A stretch of DNA of 64,000 nt from Alectoria sarmentosa (taxonomy: Eukaryota; Ascomycota; Lecanoromycetes; Lecanorales; Parmeliaceae), in the NCBI GenBank assembly GCA_009733775.1, contig WOGZ01000039.1:62001-126000 (forward strand), in the 5' to 3' direction. Of the stretch, positions 43,350 through 53,668 are shown piece by piece (position 1 is the stretch's first letter; the number at the start of each line of letters is the position of its first letter). The notes beneath the pieces were generated by a model. That model ran no database searches and was not told where the DNA came from. It saw only the letters and a list, made by a program, of their open reading frames with translations. Made by a program: the position numbers and the translations under genes.

Positions 43350-44242
43350 TCATAACTCACTCTTGAAAGCATTACCGTTGAACTTCGGGTTCTTGACTCC
43401 ATCCGTGATATTCGCTCGTATCTCGCTAATATCCTCATCCCCGAACCCGCACATCGTCCTCAGATACCCCTCAGCCCCCCCATACTTCTCCCTGATCATC
43501 TCAATTGTAGCAAGCATACTCTCCTTCCTACGCCTCCATCAGCTCATAACCCCACAAATACAACGTACCTCACTCACCTCGCCCCAACCATCCTCCTCAA
43601 TCCCTCCACATCACCCCCCAACCTCGCCTTCGATTCGTCCAACAACCTCCCCATCACCTCCTTCCTCCACTCCCTGAGTCCAATCTCCGTAAGAGCATAC
43701 TCCTCCGCCACATCCTCATCCCGAACCCCCACCAGCATCAGCACAAGCGCACACAACAAACCCGTCCTATCCTTCCCCGCCGAGCAATTGACCAAACACA
43801 TCTCCTCCCCCCCCCTCCTATCCCTCAACCACCCAAAAACCCGCCCGAAAGCCGGCCCGGCGTGTTCCAAAATGACCCCGTACGCCTTCACGAACCCTAC
43901 CGTCCCATCCATGCTCGCATAGTCTTTATACCGCTTCGCCAACGACTCGGGACTGTAATCCTGGTCCTCAAACACGGGCGCGTGGACGCGGCGCGTTCCC
44001 TCAATCTCCAAGTATTGAGCGCGGGCGCCGAGTTTGGCAATCTCGGGCGTGGAGCGGAGGTCGAAGACGGTGGTTATGTGCAGGGATTTGAAGGCGGGGA
44101 GGCGGGCCGGGTCGAGGGTGGAGGGGTCGGCGGAGCGGTAGAGGAGGGGGTGGGTGGGGAGGGAGGGGAGGGTGAGGGCGCGGAAGTTGTGGATGCCGAG
44201 GTTGTGGAAGGGGGGGGTCGGGAGAGGGTCGTGGGCGGCCAT
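43350..44242 (-). CDS. Tyrosine/serine phosphatase (Y_phosphatase3-like)
   Basis: 280 aa from two exons (44242-43578 and 43527-43350; 50-nt intron). The N-terminus HNLGIHNFRALTLPSLPTHP then LLYRSADPS matches the atypical protein-tyrosine phosphatase family (PF13350-like). The P-loop CxxxxxR is VNCSAGKDRTG, and VFDLRSTPEI is the conserved substrate-binding block before it. The C-terminus FGDEDISEIRANITDGVKN is typical. It dephosphorylates Tyr (or lipid) substrates in the cytosol. The start is shared with a divergent GNAT gene whose ATG is 460 bp away. The gene appears complete. Confidence 0.9.
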
Positions 44243-44702
44243 TGCGTGAGGTGTGGGACAACGTTGTGGTTACATTGTGGTGGTGGTTGCGGAGGGCCGT
44301 CGTCTCCGACCCGTCGGATTTTCCATCGTCCCAATCTGCCCGTCAACATCCTTCCCATCGTCTACAGCAGTTTGAGCCATGTCCTTATATTCTGGCCTGC
44401 GGGCTGGCTTTCAGATTGGCATGTACAGGGACTAAAAGAGCCAAGTGCTGACGGCAGTTGGCCTTTTACCACCAACGGGAAGTTAGTTCAATCTTTTCGT
44501 GACTCATGGCTACTGGCGATATCGGCCAGTCAGTTGGTATGTATAAACCTTTATCCTGTTCTCCTGTCCTTCTGTTATTCTGCATTGCGTTGTTGGCTTT
44601 GACTGTAACGAGTTGTTCAAAATCCGTCTTTGATCGTTCGTTCTGCCTCACATACCTCCTTCAAGAAAACACTGCCCGTTTCTTCCCAAGTACCAAGAAA
44701 CC
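44243..44702. promoter_or_regulatory. Divergent promoter of phosphatase and acetyltransferase
   Basis: 460 bp separate the two start codons, so the genes probably share a bidirectional regulatory region. No motif is definite. Confidence 0.55.
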
Positions 44703-45458
44703 ATGCCTCTCACCCTCTCCCACTGCCTCCCCACCGACGCCCCCGAACTCGCCCGCGCCTCTCTCGCAATCTGGTCCCCAATCCCGCGCAACAAAGTCGC
44801 CTTTGGCAAAGTGTCCGAGTTCTCACGCCTGAAAATGTACGAAGAAGACTTCTACGACGGAATGACTACCAAAAAGCAGTACAAACTCCCTCAGCGGAAA
44901 CACTACCTCAAAGTCACCGATGATGCCACGGGCGAAATAGCAGCCTGCGGCGTGTGGGTCTATCTGCCTGAAGGGTACTGCACCGAGGACGACGACGAGG
45001 TCGTAATGGGACCGCTGCCCGAGGGCGCTAATGAGGAGCTGATGAGGGAGTTTTGCAGGATGGCGGGGAAGATGAGGGGGAAGCATGCGGGGAGGCATGA
45101 AGCGCACTGGTGTGAGTGAGATTCGCAGAATCGGTCGAGCAACTGATCCCGTAAACAGCCGTGCGGGAAGAATGAAGCTGTGTTCTGACGCTGCAAAGTA
45201 CTCTGGCTGCTCGGCACGCATCCGAATCACGAGCGGAAAGGGGCTGGTGCCCAGCTCATACGATGGGCATTTCCCCAAGCAGATGCTGCTGGGCTGAGAT
45301 GCTATGTCGATGCTAGTAAGTTGGGACATCCGCTGTACACTAAATGTGGGTTCGAGGATGTGGGGGAGATGAGGTTGGATCTGGATAAGTATGAGGGCGG
45401 GAAAGGTATGGGTGTGCAGAGGTGGGTCGCTATGGTTAGGGAACCTCAAAAAGTGTGA
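44703..45458 (+). CDS. GNAT-family N-acetyltransferase
   Basis: 222 aa from two exons (44703-45111, 45199-45458; 669 nt). The N-terminus PLTLSHCLPTDAPELARASL matches fungal GNAT proteins. After the intron, LLGTHPNHERKGAGAQLIRW contains the acetyl-CoA-binding Q/RxxGxG/A-like motif (RKGAGA). DAAGLRCYVDASKLGHPLYT then KCGFEDVGEM completes the fold. Cytosolic, acyl-CoA dependent. The amine substrate is unknown. The splice donor T|GTGAGT and acceptor AAAG| were chosen because they restore the GNAT motif in frame. Confidence 0.9.
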
Positions 45459-45971
45459 TGTGTGCGTAGGGAGGTCATGAAAGCAAGATTGGACATTGCA
45501 CACCCGGTTCCAACAAGGGTTGTTGAAGTCATCTATCTGCCCTTACTGACTAACTACGCAAGATCTCTGGGGAATATGTACGGAGAATGCTGCTGTCGGC
45601 TAACGAAAACGGCGTGCCTGAGTTGATGACAACATTTTTGACATGATGACTATGAAAACCCCTGACGACCCTAAACATATGCAATGAAGAATCAAAAAAC
45701 GCCAAAATGCCTGGGTATCACTTATTTCTCACCAGCACTGGCACGCATATCGCGCACAAGTATATCATACTCTCTCCTCCCCGTCCCGTCCAGCTCACTG
45801 AACTACCCCTGTCCTATTCCCTCCCGCCCCGTCCAGCTTTACTAGACTACCCTTCCTTATCCCAACCATTCATTTCATCCTCTTCTGTCATTTGCGTTAA
45901 AACCCCATTTCTTTCCTTCTCACCACCAATTCGACATCCTCCATTCACCCCTTGTGGTCGCTGCCACTCAC
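45459..45971. other. Convergent 3' flanks
   Basis: About 510 bp between the GNAT gene (+) and the giant gene (-). Pyrimidine-rich. No gene seen. Confidence 0.6.
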
Positions 45972-48900
45972 TCACCCCTCTTTCTCGGCCGCCTTCTTCG
46001 CCATAGCATCTTGCCATCGCCGGAAGGAGCCGTTCGCAGATCTCGAATCACGTGCCGACCCTGGTTTTGGTGTCGGTATCGTCTGCCCACCTTGGCCACT
46101 TCCTCTATTCGCAGGAGGAGTCCGATTGTGGTTGTTATGGTTGGTGGCTGCAGTGGTCGCTCTAGACGTGTTAAATGTCGAAGCTTGCAGTCGCCCTTGC
46201 TGCTGGCGACTTGCTTGATATCCGTCTCTGCCACCACGTCCACGTGGGCTTGTTCCTTGCCCACTTTGCCTGTCACTGCCACCACTGCCGCCTCTCGTAC
46301 TAGCGCCAAGAATCTTGAAGTCCTCCTCAGCTGCTGGTCTTGTGGGCATGACTTTGGACGTATTTGCAACTGGGCCGTGTTTCGAGTTTTGCTTTTGTGG
46401 TGTGCGGGCTCCTCGTCCACCTGGCCCGCCTTGGCCACCACGACCGCCTCTCCCAATAACATGAGGAGACCAGCCGTCTCCTCCAACTGCCATTCCTGTA
46501 GGCGACGCAGCAGATCTATGGTGCGCGCCGCCTTCATTCTTCCTCGCCGGCGTTTCCCGTATTTCATTTCGCAGCGGGGACCCTCGGTATGGTGGCTTCG
46601 CTGGCGGGTCGAAAGCTCGCGCATCTTGGGTCCCCAATGGCGCAGCTTGCGGATTCGGATCATCTTCCAATTCTCCCTGCGTAGATGGACATGTGTCAGG
46701 AATTGTCGGTGCAGGCTGTGCTTGACTCACCTTTGGCTGAAAAGGCAGACGCACCTTGGGGGTATCATCTGGGTTGTCGATTCCACACGACGGCGGAGTG
46801 GGCAGTCGCACCCTCGGAGCCGTATCTGGATCTTCTAGTTCCACTGAAGTTTGAATCCCGCTACCCAACCGCTCACGGCCAGCATCCCGTGATGCGTGAC
46901 CTCGCGGCCCAGTAGGAGCACCCGGTGGGGGCTGCGGCTTGGGTAGACCTCGAAGATTTGCCGGACCACGTGGTGGAGCTCGAGATACTTCTCCGTTATC
47001 AAACTTGTTTGATGTGTGTAACGATGTTACATCCGCTCCTGGCGTTCGTGACGACAAGTTCTGAGGGATTGCCTGTGTTTTTGCGTCAGACTTGTCCGCC
47101 CACATCGAATCTTCCAATTTCCCTCTGCCACGTTCCCGAACATAATCTGCAAACGCATCCCCAACGTCTTCATCGTGCGTCTTCGTTGCGTTCTCAGTGC
47201 CCGGGAAAATATTCGATGGACGGCAATTTGCGGGTTGGTCATCGCGCGCACCTTCCGGATTTGATCCGTCTCTTATTTGTCCCTGAGTGGCTGGTGGTGA
47301 TGCATCGGTGGCAAGCGCTGGCGCCATAGATGGCTTTCGGCTAGGTGACTGAGGTTGCAATATTGGCAGGGCGGTGGTGAGACTCTGCTGTGGCAGACGT
47401 CGCTGAGGCGCTGGACATGGTGAAGACGGTTGTGAGTCGTTTCCAGAAGAATCTTCTTCGGCTTTTGGCGTCCCAGGGCTGATTTTGGGTAGCGTAGGAC
47501 CTCGAGTGACTTGGTGATTTCCCAGCATGGCGATGCCAGAGTTGTTGTTGATCGGCGTAAACCCGCGAGGGACTTTATGGCTGCTAAGCTCAGACACAGC
47601 ATCACCCTCTTGGTCGTCTTCGTCGAGTCCTTCATCCTCTTCATCCTCTACATCACTCCACTCTCCGTCCGCTCCTGAATTTTCTTTAGCGTTTGATGCC
47701 CCAGGGTTATTACAAGCTGCCGTTTTACCGCGAGTGACTTTGTATTTGCCCAGCATGGGCATGCCAGAGCTGCTCTTGACTGGTGCAGGAGCTCGAGTTA
47801 CTTTGTAGTTGCCAAGCATTGGTACGCCTTCACCTTCTTCTGCTTGGTTGTCGGCCTCTACATCAGACCACTCTCCATCGTTTCCGGACGTTTCAGCGCT
47901 GGAGGGACTCGAAATTTGTTGAGTCAATGCGTTCTTCGAGGCATCCAGGGACTCATTCGACTTCTTTGACGCCTTTTGATTGAGATCCTCTCCACTGGTT
48001 GGAGCCATCTCGTCATTCTTCGGGCTTGCGTTCGCTTCGCCGAGCAAGGTCGTCGAAGGCTGAAGACTCGCTGTTCGCCCGGGTGGTGTGCTTTCCTGCG
48101 ATTGTTCGCTTGAGCAGGGAGCTAGCATATTCTCCTCGAGTGGTACCTCTGGAGTCGTTGCTGGTTCGTCAGCCAATTTCACTCTGTGTTTGTCCTCATC
48201 CTGAACGCCTTTTGCAGAGGTCTCTGGCAGTCCTCCTTCTCCGTTGCTACTCGTTTGGCCATCTTCAAGGCTTGACGTTGATGGCGTTGAGGGAATCGAC
48301 AAATTTTCCAGCGGGCTCGGAACGTCATTCATAGCTCCCCACACGCTTCCTCGCGCGCAACGGATTGGGGTGAAGTTTAGGAATTGAGTGACCTGTTGAT
48401 CGTACATATCATCTGGACAGCGGTCAGTCAAAACACATAAGCTTCCAGTGGCAAAAAAAAAACTCTTACTGAGGACAACGTCAGGAACAGCAACACCGTC
48501 TTCATCTTCTACCAAATCCGGCATTCCGCTCTTTCTCCTCCACTCCAGTTTCTTGACCTCTTCATTGAGCTTCTGAATATGCGCATTTTTTGCTTCTGCC
48601 GGCCCCGCAGCCTTAGGGGCAGGCGTATGCGCAGGAAGCTCATTGTGCATAGGCACTGCACTATCGTGCATGTCAGGAAATGGGTACTGGTTTTGGATGG
48701 ACCGTCGGGCAGACACATCGGGCGAAAGAGTCGCAGGCTTTGCAGCTGAGTATGCCTGGACTTTTAGAAGCGGAGAAGCTGAACCAAAACTAGGATTTGA
48801 AGGATCCACCCCCTGTTGAGACACACTGTAAGCTTGATGGTGTGGGAGGAGAGGAGGAACAGGTCGCTTTGGACGTACAGAAGGGACAAATTCAGAGGCC

Positions 48901-51575
48901 GAGCCGTTCATAATGAATGAAGCTCGCTGTGGTGATGCGTTTGGTGTTTGCGAATTTGTAGGTCGCTGTCCATCCTTCAGAGGCAATTCCGAGGAAGGTA
49001 TGTCCCCAGAAACGCCTGGCGAGTTCGCAACAACATCCTCTTGAGCAAGGTCGGCATCAGCAGCCACCTTGTCAGCGCCACCATCACGCCCGTCGTCTGG
49101 GTCGTCGTCATCATTCTTGTCATCTTCGTTGGGACCAGCATCATCATTATCGTTATTTTGGTCATCCTCGCTAGGACCATCACGATCGTCATTCCCAGAA
49201 TCAGGCTTGTCACCATGGTTACCTTGATCCTCACCACCGTCTCCATCCCCGTCTTCGCGATCACGGTCGTCATCTCCGTAGTCAGAGACGTCGTACATGT
49301 GGTCGAAAGTGTCGCCATGGTGCGCAAGTGGCAGCCACAGGGGAGCCGATTGGATGCGTCGAAGCGGGGCGCCTTCTTCTGCGTTGGTGGCCTTTGAGCC
49401 TTCTGGTTGCTGGAAGATGAGCTTGTCTTTCCGCGGGCTCTCATCTTCTTCCTCGACAGCTTTAGTCTCAGCAGCTCCAGTCTCGGCAACTCCAGTGTCA
49501 GCAGCTCCAGCGTCAGCAGCACCGATTCTATCAGCATTCAGCTCAAAGTAACGCTCGTTCAAAGCCGCAAATCGGGCCTCTAAGCGCTCGTGTTCGGCCT
49601 TCAGCTCCGTGATCTCATCATCTTTGTCCTCATTGGCCCTCTCCTCAGCACTGTGCATATTATCCAGCTCCTCGTACGAAGTCTGAAGATTCTCGTACTT
49701 TGCAACGGCCTCTTTGAGCTCATCCTTGAGCTTCTTCAAACTCTCCCGGGTTTCCCTCGCGATGTTCTGGGCTTCTTCTCTGTTGGTCCTCTCGAACCCG
49801 AGCTGGGTCTCGAGTGCTTCAATGCGACGTTCGTTGTGCGCGTTGTCACTGGCAATCTGTTCGCGGAGAGCTCTGACTGCTTTCACGTCGGTTTGCTCTT
49901 CCAGCGCTTCACATGTCTCTTTCCATGTGTCGCGGCTGTCCTCTAGCATGTTGTACTCTGCTTGAAGATCCTCCAGCTCCTTCTTGAGCTTCTTGCCGCC
50001 ATGACGGAAAACTTCTTTCCTCTGGAAGACAGATCTATAATTTGCCTGCTCGACATTGAGTTGGACTTGGAGGCGCTCAATTCTGGATCTGTCTGCATTG
50101 TCCTCATCTTCTGCAGTAAGGTGGGCTTGGGCATCGGTCTTTTCTGGTGGAGATTCTGCCTCTGACTCCTCGATGGTCTCGAGCTGAGTGTTTATTTCTG
50201 GGGTCTCTTCCTCTGCATCATGCTCGGGATCGGCGGCTTCAACCACAGATTCTTCCTCAGACTTCTCGGTCCCCTCGAGCTGGGTGCTCAAACTGTGGGT
50301 CCCTTCATCGAATTCGGGTTGAGAGCCCATTCGATCGGCAGTAGCCTCTTCCTCAGACTCTTCGCTGTTCTCGAGCTGAGTGCTCAATTTAGGGTCTTCT
50401 TCCTCCGCAGTAGATTGAAACTCTGTTTCATCAGCAGCAGGAGACTCTTCCTCGGCCTCCTCAATCGTCTCGAGCTGAGAGTCCTCCTCCTCTTCCTCGG
50501 GCTCCTCTGTCTCCAACCTAGCCCTCAACTCCTCTAATTCCTCTTCCGCATTTGCACGAGCATTGGTCTGGTGATCCAAGAAATCCCTTGTTCCTTGGTG
50601 GCCAGCCTTTTCTTCTTCCAAGGCCTTCCGTGCTTCGGCGAGCTGGTTTTGCAGCTTGGCGAAAGCGTGCGAAGAGAACACAACGCCAGGGCGACGACTT
50701 CGGACAAATTTGACGAGGGGCCTAGTCTTCGCAGCTTTTTCTTTCTTCAATGCTTCTTGTGCTTTGGTCAACTGTATTTGCAGCTTACGGAAGGTGTTCA
50801 GGTTGAAGATAATGCCGGTGCGGCCTCTGACGAAGTTGAATTTGGACATGCGCAGATAGTTGATTCGCTTTTCGATGGCGTTCGCTGAGGTCTTCAGGAT
50901 CTCCATATCTGCGGCAGAGATGGTAATGGTGTCAGCCGGGACGTCTTTGGAAGCAGGGCCGATCATCTGTTGAACGAAGGTTGCCACATCTTCCTTCAAC
51001 TCCTCCCATATTCTTGACGACATGAGCACGAGCTGACAACGCCAAAGGTAGAGCAGGACAAGGATCAGAACGACAGCAAGAAGCCAAGCAAGATCGACCA
51101 TGTCGGGTTCACCAATAGTCTTCACCAAGGATTGGAAGATACCCCCAATGAGGGTGAATGTCCAACGTAAAGAGAGTTCGTGGATAAAATGCGGTGGTAC
51201 CGCCGACGCAAGGTGTGTTGGAAGGAAGTCGTAACTGCAATCGACTCCCGGAATTTCGTACTCATGTACCCCGAGGATTGCCGGAATGTGCTCTGTCAAA
51301 TTGAACCCGAACTCCTCTAGGAATTCGCGGGCCCACACATATGGGGTCTCATAAGCAGCTGTGTTATTCTGCACTCTGGTAGCAACGGTCGTGATCGTCC
51401 TCGACGTGAAGAATCCATCCTCGAATATCCGGACAGGAAGAATATGTGCGAGAACCTTCCATGGAAGTTTCTTGTCGTATGGGTTGTCCCCAACCATGTA
51501 GGAGACCCACTTGGTCGCGCCGACGTAGGTCAGTATGCCCACTGACATATCGCGTGCCATTTCGTAGGCCGACAT
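45972..51575 (-). CDS. Giant membrane-anchored coiled-coil repeat protein with RGG tail
   Basis: An open frame of 1,867 codons. Two probable introns are multiples of three and hidden in it (48469-48413, 57 nt; 46730-46677, 54 nt), leaving about 1,830 aa. The N-terminal part has a luminal-type region, then a transmembrane helix WLLAVVLILVLLYLWR (about residues 163-178). Next is a duplicated block (FVRGRTGIIFNLNTFRKLQ and FVRSRRPGVVFSSHAFAKLQ). About four Glu-rich repeats around 'STQLExxExSEEE' follow, then a long coiled coil (residues about 490-700). An Asp-rich segment and Pro/Ser-rich disorder come next. Then come three MLGxxxVTR repeats with DGEWSDVE motifs, and a Gly/Arg (RGG) tail. I recognise no homologue. 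The layout suggests a scaffold linking a membrane to RNA or cytoskeleton. Confidence 0.8.
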   Translation of the reverse strand: MSAYEMARDMSVGILTYVGATKWVSYMVGDNPYDKKLPWKVLAHILPVRIFEDGFFTSRTITTVATRVQNNTAAYETPYVWAREFLEEFGFNLTEHIPAILGVHEYEIPGVDCSYDFLPTHLASAVPPHFIHELSLRWTFTLIGGIFQSLVKTIGEPDMVDLAWLLAVVLILVLLYLWRCQLVLMSSRIWEELKEDVATFVQQMIGPASKDVPADTITISAADMEILKTSANAIEKRINYLRMSKFNFVRGRTGIIFNLNTFRKLQIQLTKAQEALKKEKAAKTRPLVKFVRSRRPGVVFSSHAFAKLQNQLAEARKALEEEKAGHQGTRDFLDHQTNARANAEEELEELRARLETEEPEEEEEDSQLETIEEAEEESPAADETEFQSTAEEEDPKLSTQLENSEESEEEATADRMGSQPEFDEGTHSLSTQLEGTEKSEEESVVEAADPEHDAEEETPEINTQLETIEESEAESPPEKTDAQAHLTAEDEDNADRSRIERLQVQLNVEQANYRSVFQRKEVFRHGGKKLKKELEDLQAEYNMLEDSRDTWKETCEALEEQTDVKAVRALREQIASDNAHNERRIEALETQLGFERTNREEAQNIARETRESLKKLKDELKEAVAKYENLQTSYEELDNMHSAEERANEDKDDEITELKAEHERLEARFAALNERYFELNADRIGAADAGAADTGVAETGAAETKAVEEEDESPRKDKLIFQQPEGSKATNAEEGAPLRRIQSAPLWLPLAHHGDTFDHMYDVSDYGDDDRDREDGDGDGGEDQGNHGDKPDSGNDDRDGPSEDDQNNDNDDAGPNEDDKNDDDDPDDGRDGGADKVAADADLAQEDVVANSPGVSGDIPSSELPLKDGQRPTNSQTPNASPQRASFIMNGSASEFVPSVRPKRPVPPLLPHHQAYSVSQQGVDPSNPSFGSASPLLKVQAYSAAKPATLSPDVSARRSIQNQYPFPDMHDSAVPMHNELPAHTPAPKAAGPAEAKNAHIQKLNEEVKKLEWRRKSGMPDLVEDEDGVAVPDVVLSKSFFFATGSLCVLTDRCPDDMYDQQVTQFLNFTPIRCARGSVWGAMNDVPSPLENLSIPSTPSTSSLEDGQTSSNGEGGLPETSAKGVQDEDKHRVKLADEPATTPEVPLEENMLAPCSSEQSQESTPPGRTASLQPSTTLLGEANASPKNDEMAPTSGEDLNQKASKKSNESLDASKNALTQQISSPSSAETSGNDGEWSDVEADNQAEEGEGVPMLGNYKVTRAPAPVKSSSGMPMLGKYKVTRGKTAACNNPGASNAKENSGADGEWSDVEDEEDEGLDEDDQEGDAVSELSSHKVPRGFTPINNNSGIAMLGNHQVTRGPTLPKISPGTPKAEEDSSGNDSQPSSPCPAPQRRLPQQSLTTALPILQPQSPSRKPSMAPALATDASPPATQGQIRDGSNPEGARDDQPANCRPSNIFPGTENATKTHDEDVGDAFADYVRERGRGKLEDSMWADKSDAKTQAIPQNLSSRTPGADVTSLHTSNKFDNGEVSRAPPRGPANLRGLPKPQPPPGAPTGPRGHASRDAGRERLGSGIQTSVELEDPDTAPRVRLPTPPSCGIDNPDDTPKVRLPFQPKVSQAQPAPTIPDTCPSTQGELEDDPNPQAAPLGTQDARAFDPPAKPPYRGSPLRNEIRETPARKNEGGAHHRSAASPTGMAVGGDGWSPHVIGRGGRGGQGGPGGRGARTPQKQNSKHGPVANTSKVMPTRPAAEEDFKILGASTRGGSGGSDRQSGQGTSPRGRGGRDGYQASRQQQGRLQASTFNTSRATTAATNHNNHNRTPPANRGSGQGGQTIPTPKPGSARDSRSANGSFRRWQDAMAKKAAEKEG

Positions 51576-53668
51576 GATTTCAAGATGGTGGTGGTGTTTG
51601 GAGTTAGGTCAGTGGTAGTAATGGTGATGGAGGAGGATGTCAAGATGTGCGAGGTGTGTTGAGTGTGCAAACCCGCTTCGGCAAAAGTGATGAGCACCTA
51701 TGAGTTTGATTTAAGATGCTCTGGGTTGCTACTGTTAGAGGTGGCGGTAGTGGTGAAGGTGGAAGGCAAGAATGTGGAAGGATGTTTTTATGAAGAAGGA
51801 TGATGCATGCTTGCAACGTTGTGTGTATGTGTGTTATTACAAGCGAGCATCACGATGAAGACCTTGCCGACGATCAGAGCCAATAGCAGTGACGTGCCGG
51901 AGCGTGTGATCGAAGTGGGTATGGGAGAGGATGGAAAAGAAAGCAGCTATATGTGTATGTATGATGGTTGAGTTCTGTCAAGAAAGGGGCTCCAGTCCGT
52001 CTTTACAGCTGCTGCTGCTGATGATGAAGAAGAAGGATGAAATCTCGAGTAACGATTTATGTATGTTCAAAGCAACGAGAATGATGTGATATGGGTCAAG
52101 TGTCATGCGAGTAATCTCGCGGGCCAGGAAAAATCAATCATATGACGCTGTTGTGGTGGTGTTGTCAACAAAATAAAGAGGGGGGGTTGGTTAATTTGCC
52201 GGAGCGGAAAATTGTTAAATAGCTTCAAGTCTCAACACACACATCTGGAAACGAGGTAAAACCCGGGTCAAGGAAGCTTTGTCATTCTTCTTCTTCTTCT
52301 TCTTCTTCTTCACAGGCACATTATCTTGCCGACCGAACAAAGCCCGAAGCCTCCTGTGTTGATGAAAGCGGAGGCGGATCCTTTGTGCTCGGTTGCCTAC
52401 AACACTTCCAAGCCGCTGCTGTCAGAAGGAGGTGTCTCTTCAGACGACAAGTCATCAACGAGTAGATTCCAGGGATACCCTTTCCGGCTCTGGTTTCCCA
52501 TCTGTCGGATTCGTCGGCCTTGTTGTTGGAGTTCAGTCACATAATTACCGTATCGCCGTACCCGGGGGGGGGGGGTTTCTTTATACTTTTGTCTCAAACA
52601 GCGACAGCAGCGCCCTTGTGTTCGTCTGAGATTCCAAGATGCCTACTTACAGTAGAGCGGGTGGAACGATAACAGCAAAATTTTCCAGTAAGATAGCAAC
52701 GCTCCCATTGGCCCCTATCATCCCTTCTTGTACCCCTCGTACTAAAATTCTACATACAATCGCCCATTAGTATTTGACATTTGATACCAGACAGCTGAAT
52801 TCCACCTTCACACCTCCGCTCGTCGTCCATGTCTCACCAAATATGTGACCAAGAGCCATAGGCTGTCGTCACCGTGGCCAGCGATGGCAATCGGCTAACG
52901 CTCTTGCACTGAAGCTCAGCCAGGTGCGATCTTCGACCCTCGTCCTAGACGGTTCCAACTCCTCGGAGCTCTCAAAAGCGTCAGACGCTGATGAAGGAGT
53001 CTCACGGCCGCCAAGTACTGGCCTCCCATTGGAAAAAGAAAAGCCGTATCTGTCCACCTACGCTGCGACCAAATTTCACATCGTCGCTCGAAGCTTTGGC
53101 TTTGGAAGCAGAGATCCAGCATCAAGACTTGGAATATGAAGCTTATTTTTTTGAGAGTGTGGAAACACGCAGAGTAACCAGGACGGGACGGCGGAGTGCG
53201 TGGCTGATTCGAGTGTAGGGACGTTTGCAATGGCCGCCATTGCGCAGATTGGCTGTAGACGGGTAGTAGTCAGGCCCGGCTGGTTGGTTGTAACATTTTC
53301 TGAGGGCGGATATACTGGCATTGCCCGAGTGGTGGCAGAAGTATGCTTTGATTGTAGAGTTGAATAGAATGAAAGGCGGAGGCTTATTCGATCTCTAGAT
53401 AAATATTACTAGTGTTTTAGATTACTGAAATTAAAGCATAAACGCTAAGCGGACGCAGAGTCTCGGTGAGCCGAAGGTTCGATGTGGATGAGTACATCAT
53501 GGTGTGGCGTCCGTTACCTTTGTGGTTTGGCAGCCAGCATGAACAGATGAAGGAATCATTGCATCTTTCACGCAGATATCTTTGAGTCACCTAATGCTAG
53601 GGCTACTGAATGCGTTGCTATCGCCCTGCTCAATATCCTAAACTCGAAAAAGCCTTCTTTTGGTTTTC
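51576..53668. other. Long intergenic region
   Basis: About 2.1 kb. It includes TTC (52285-52311) and poly-G (52563-52576) tracts. Frames are short and I see no protein-like content. The first 500 bp upstream of 51575 are probably the giant gene's promoter. Confidence 0.5.
52285..52311 (+). repeat. TTC microsatellite
   Basis: About nine perfect TTC units in intergenic DNA. Confidence 0.9.

Noticed and set aside
43862..44602. 246-codon plus-strand frame antisense to the phosphatase
   Set aside because: Low-complexity Gly/Val/Glu composition and perfect overlap with the clear phosphatase gene.
45954..46838. 294-codon plus-strand frame antisense to the giant gene
   Set aside because: Translation is repetitive Arg/Ser/Pro with no domain, expected opposite an RGG tail.
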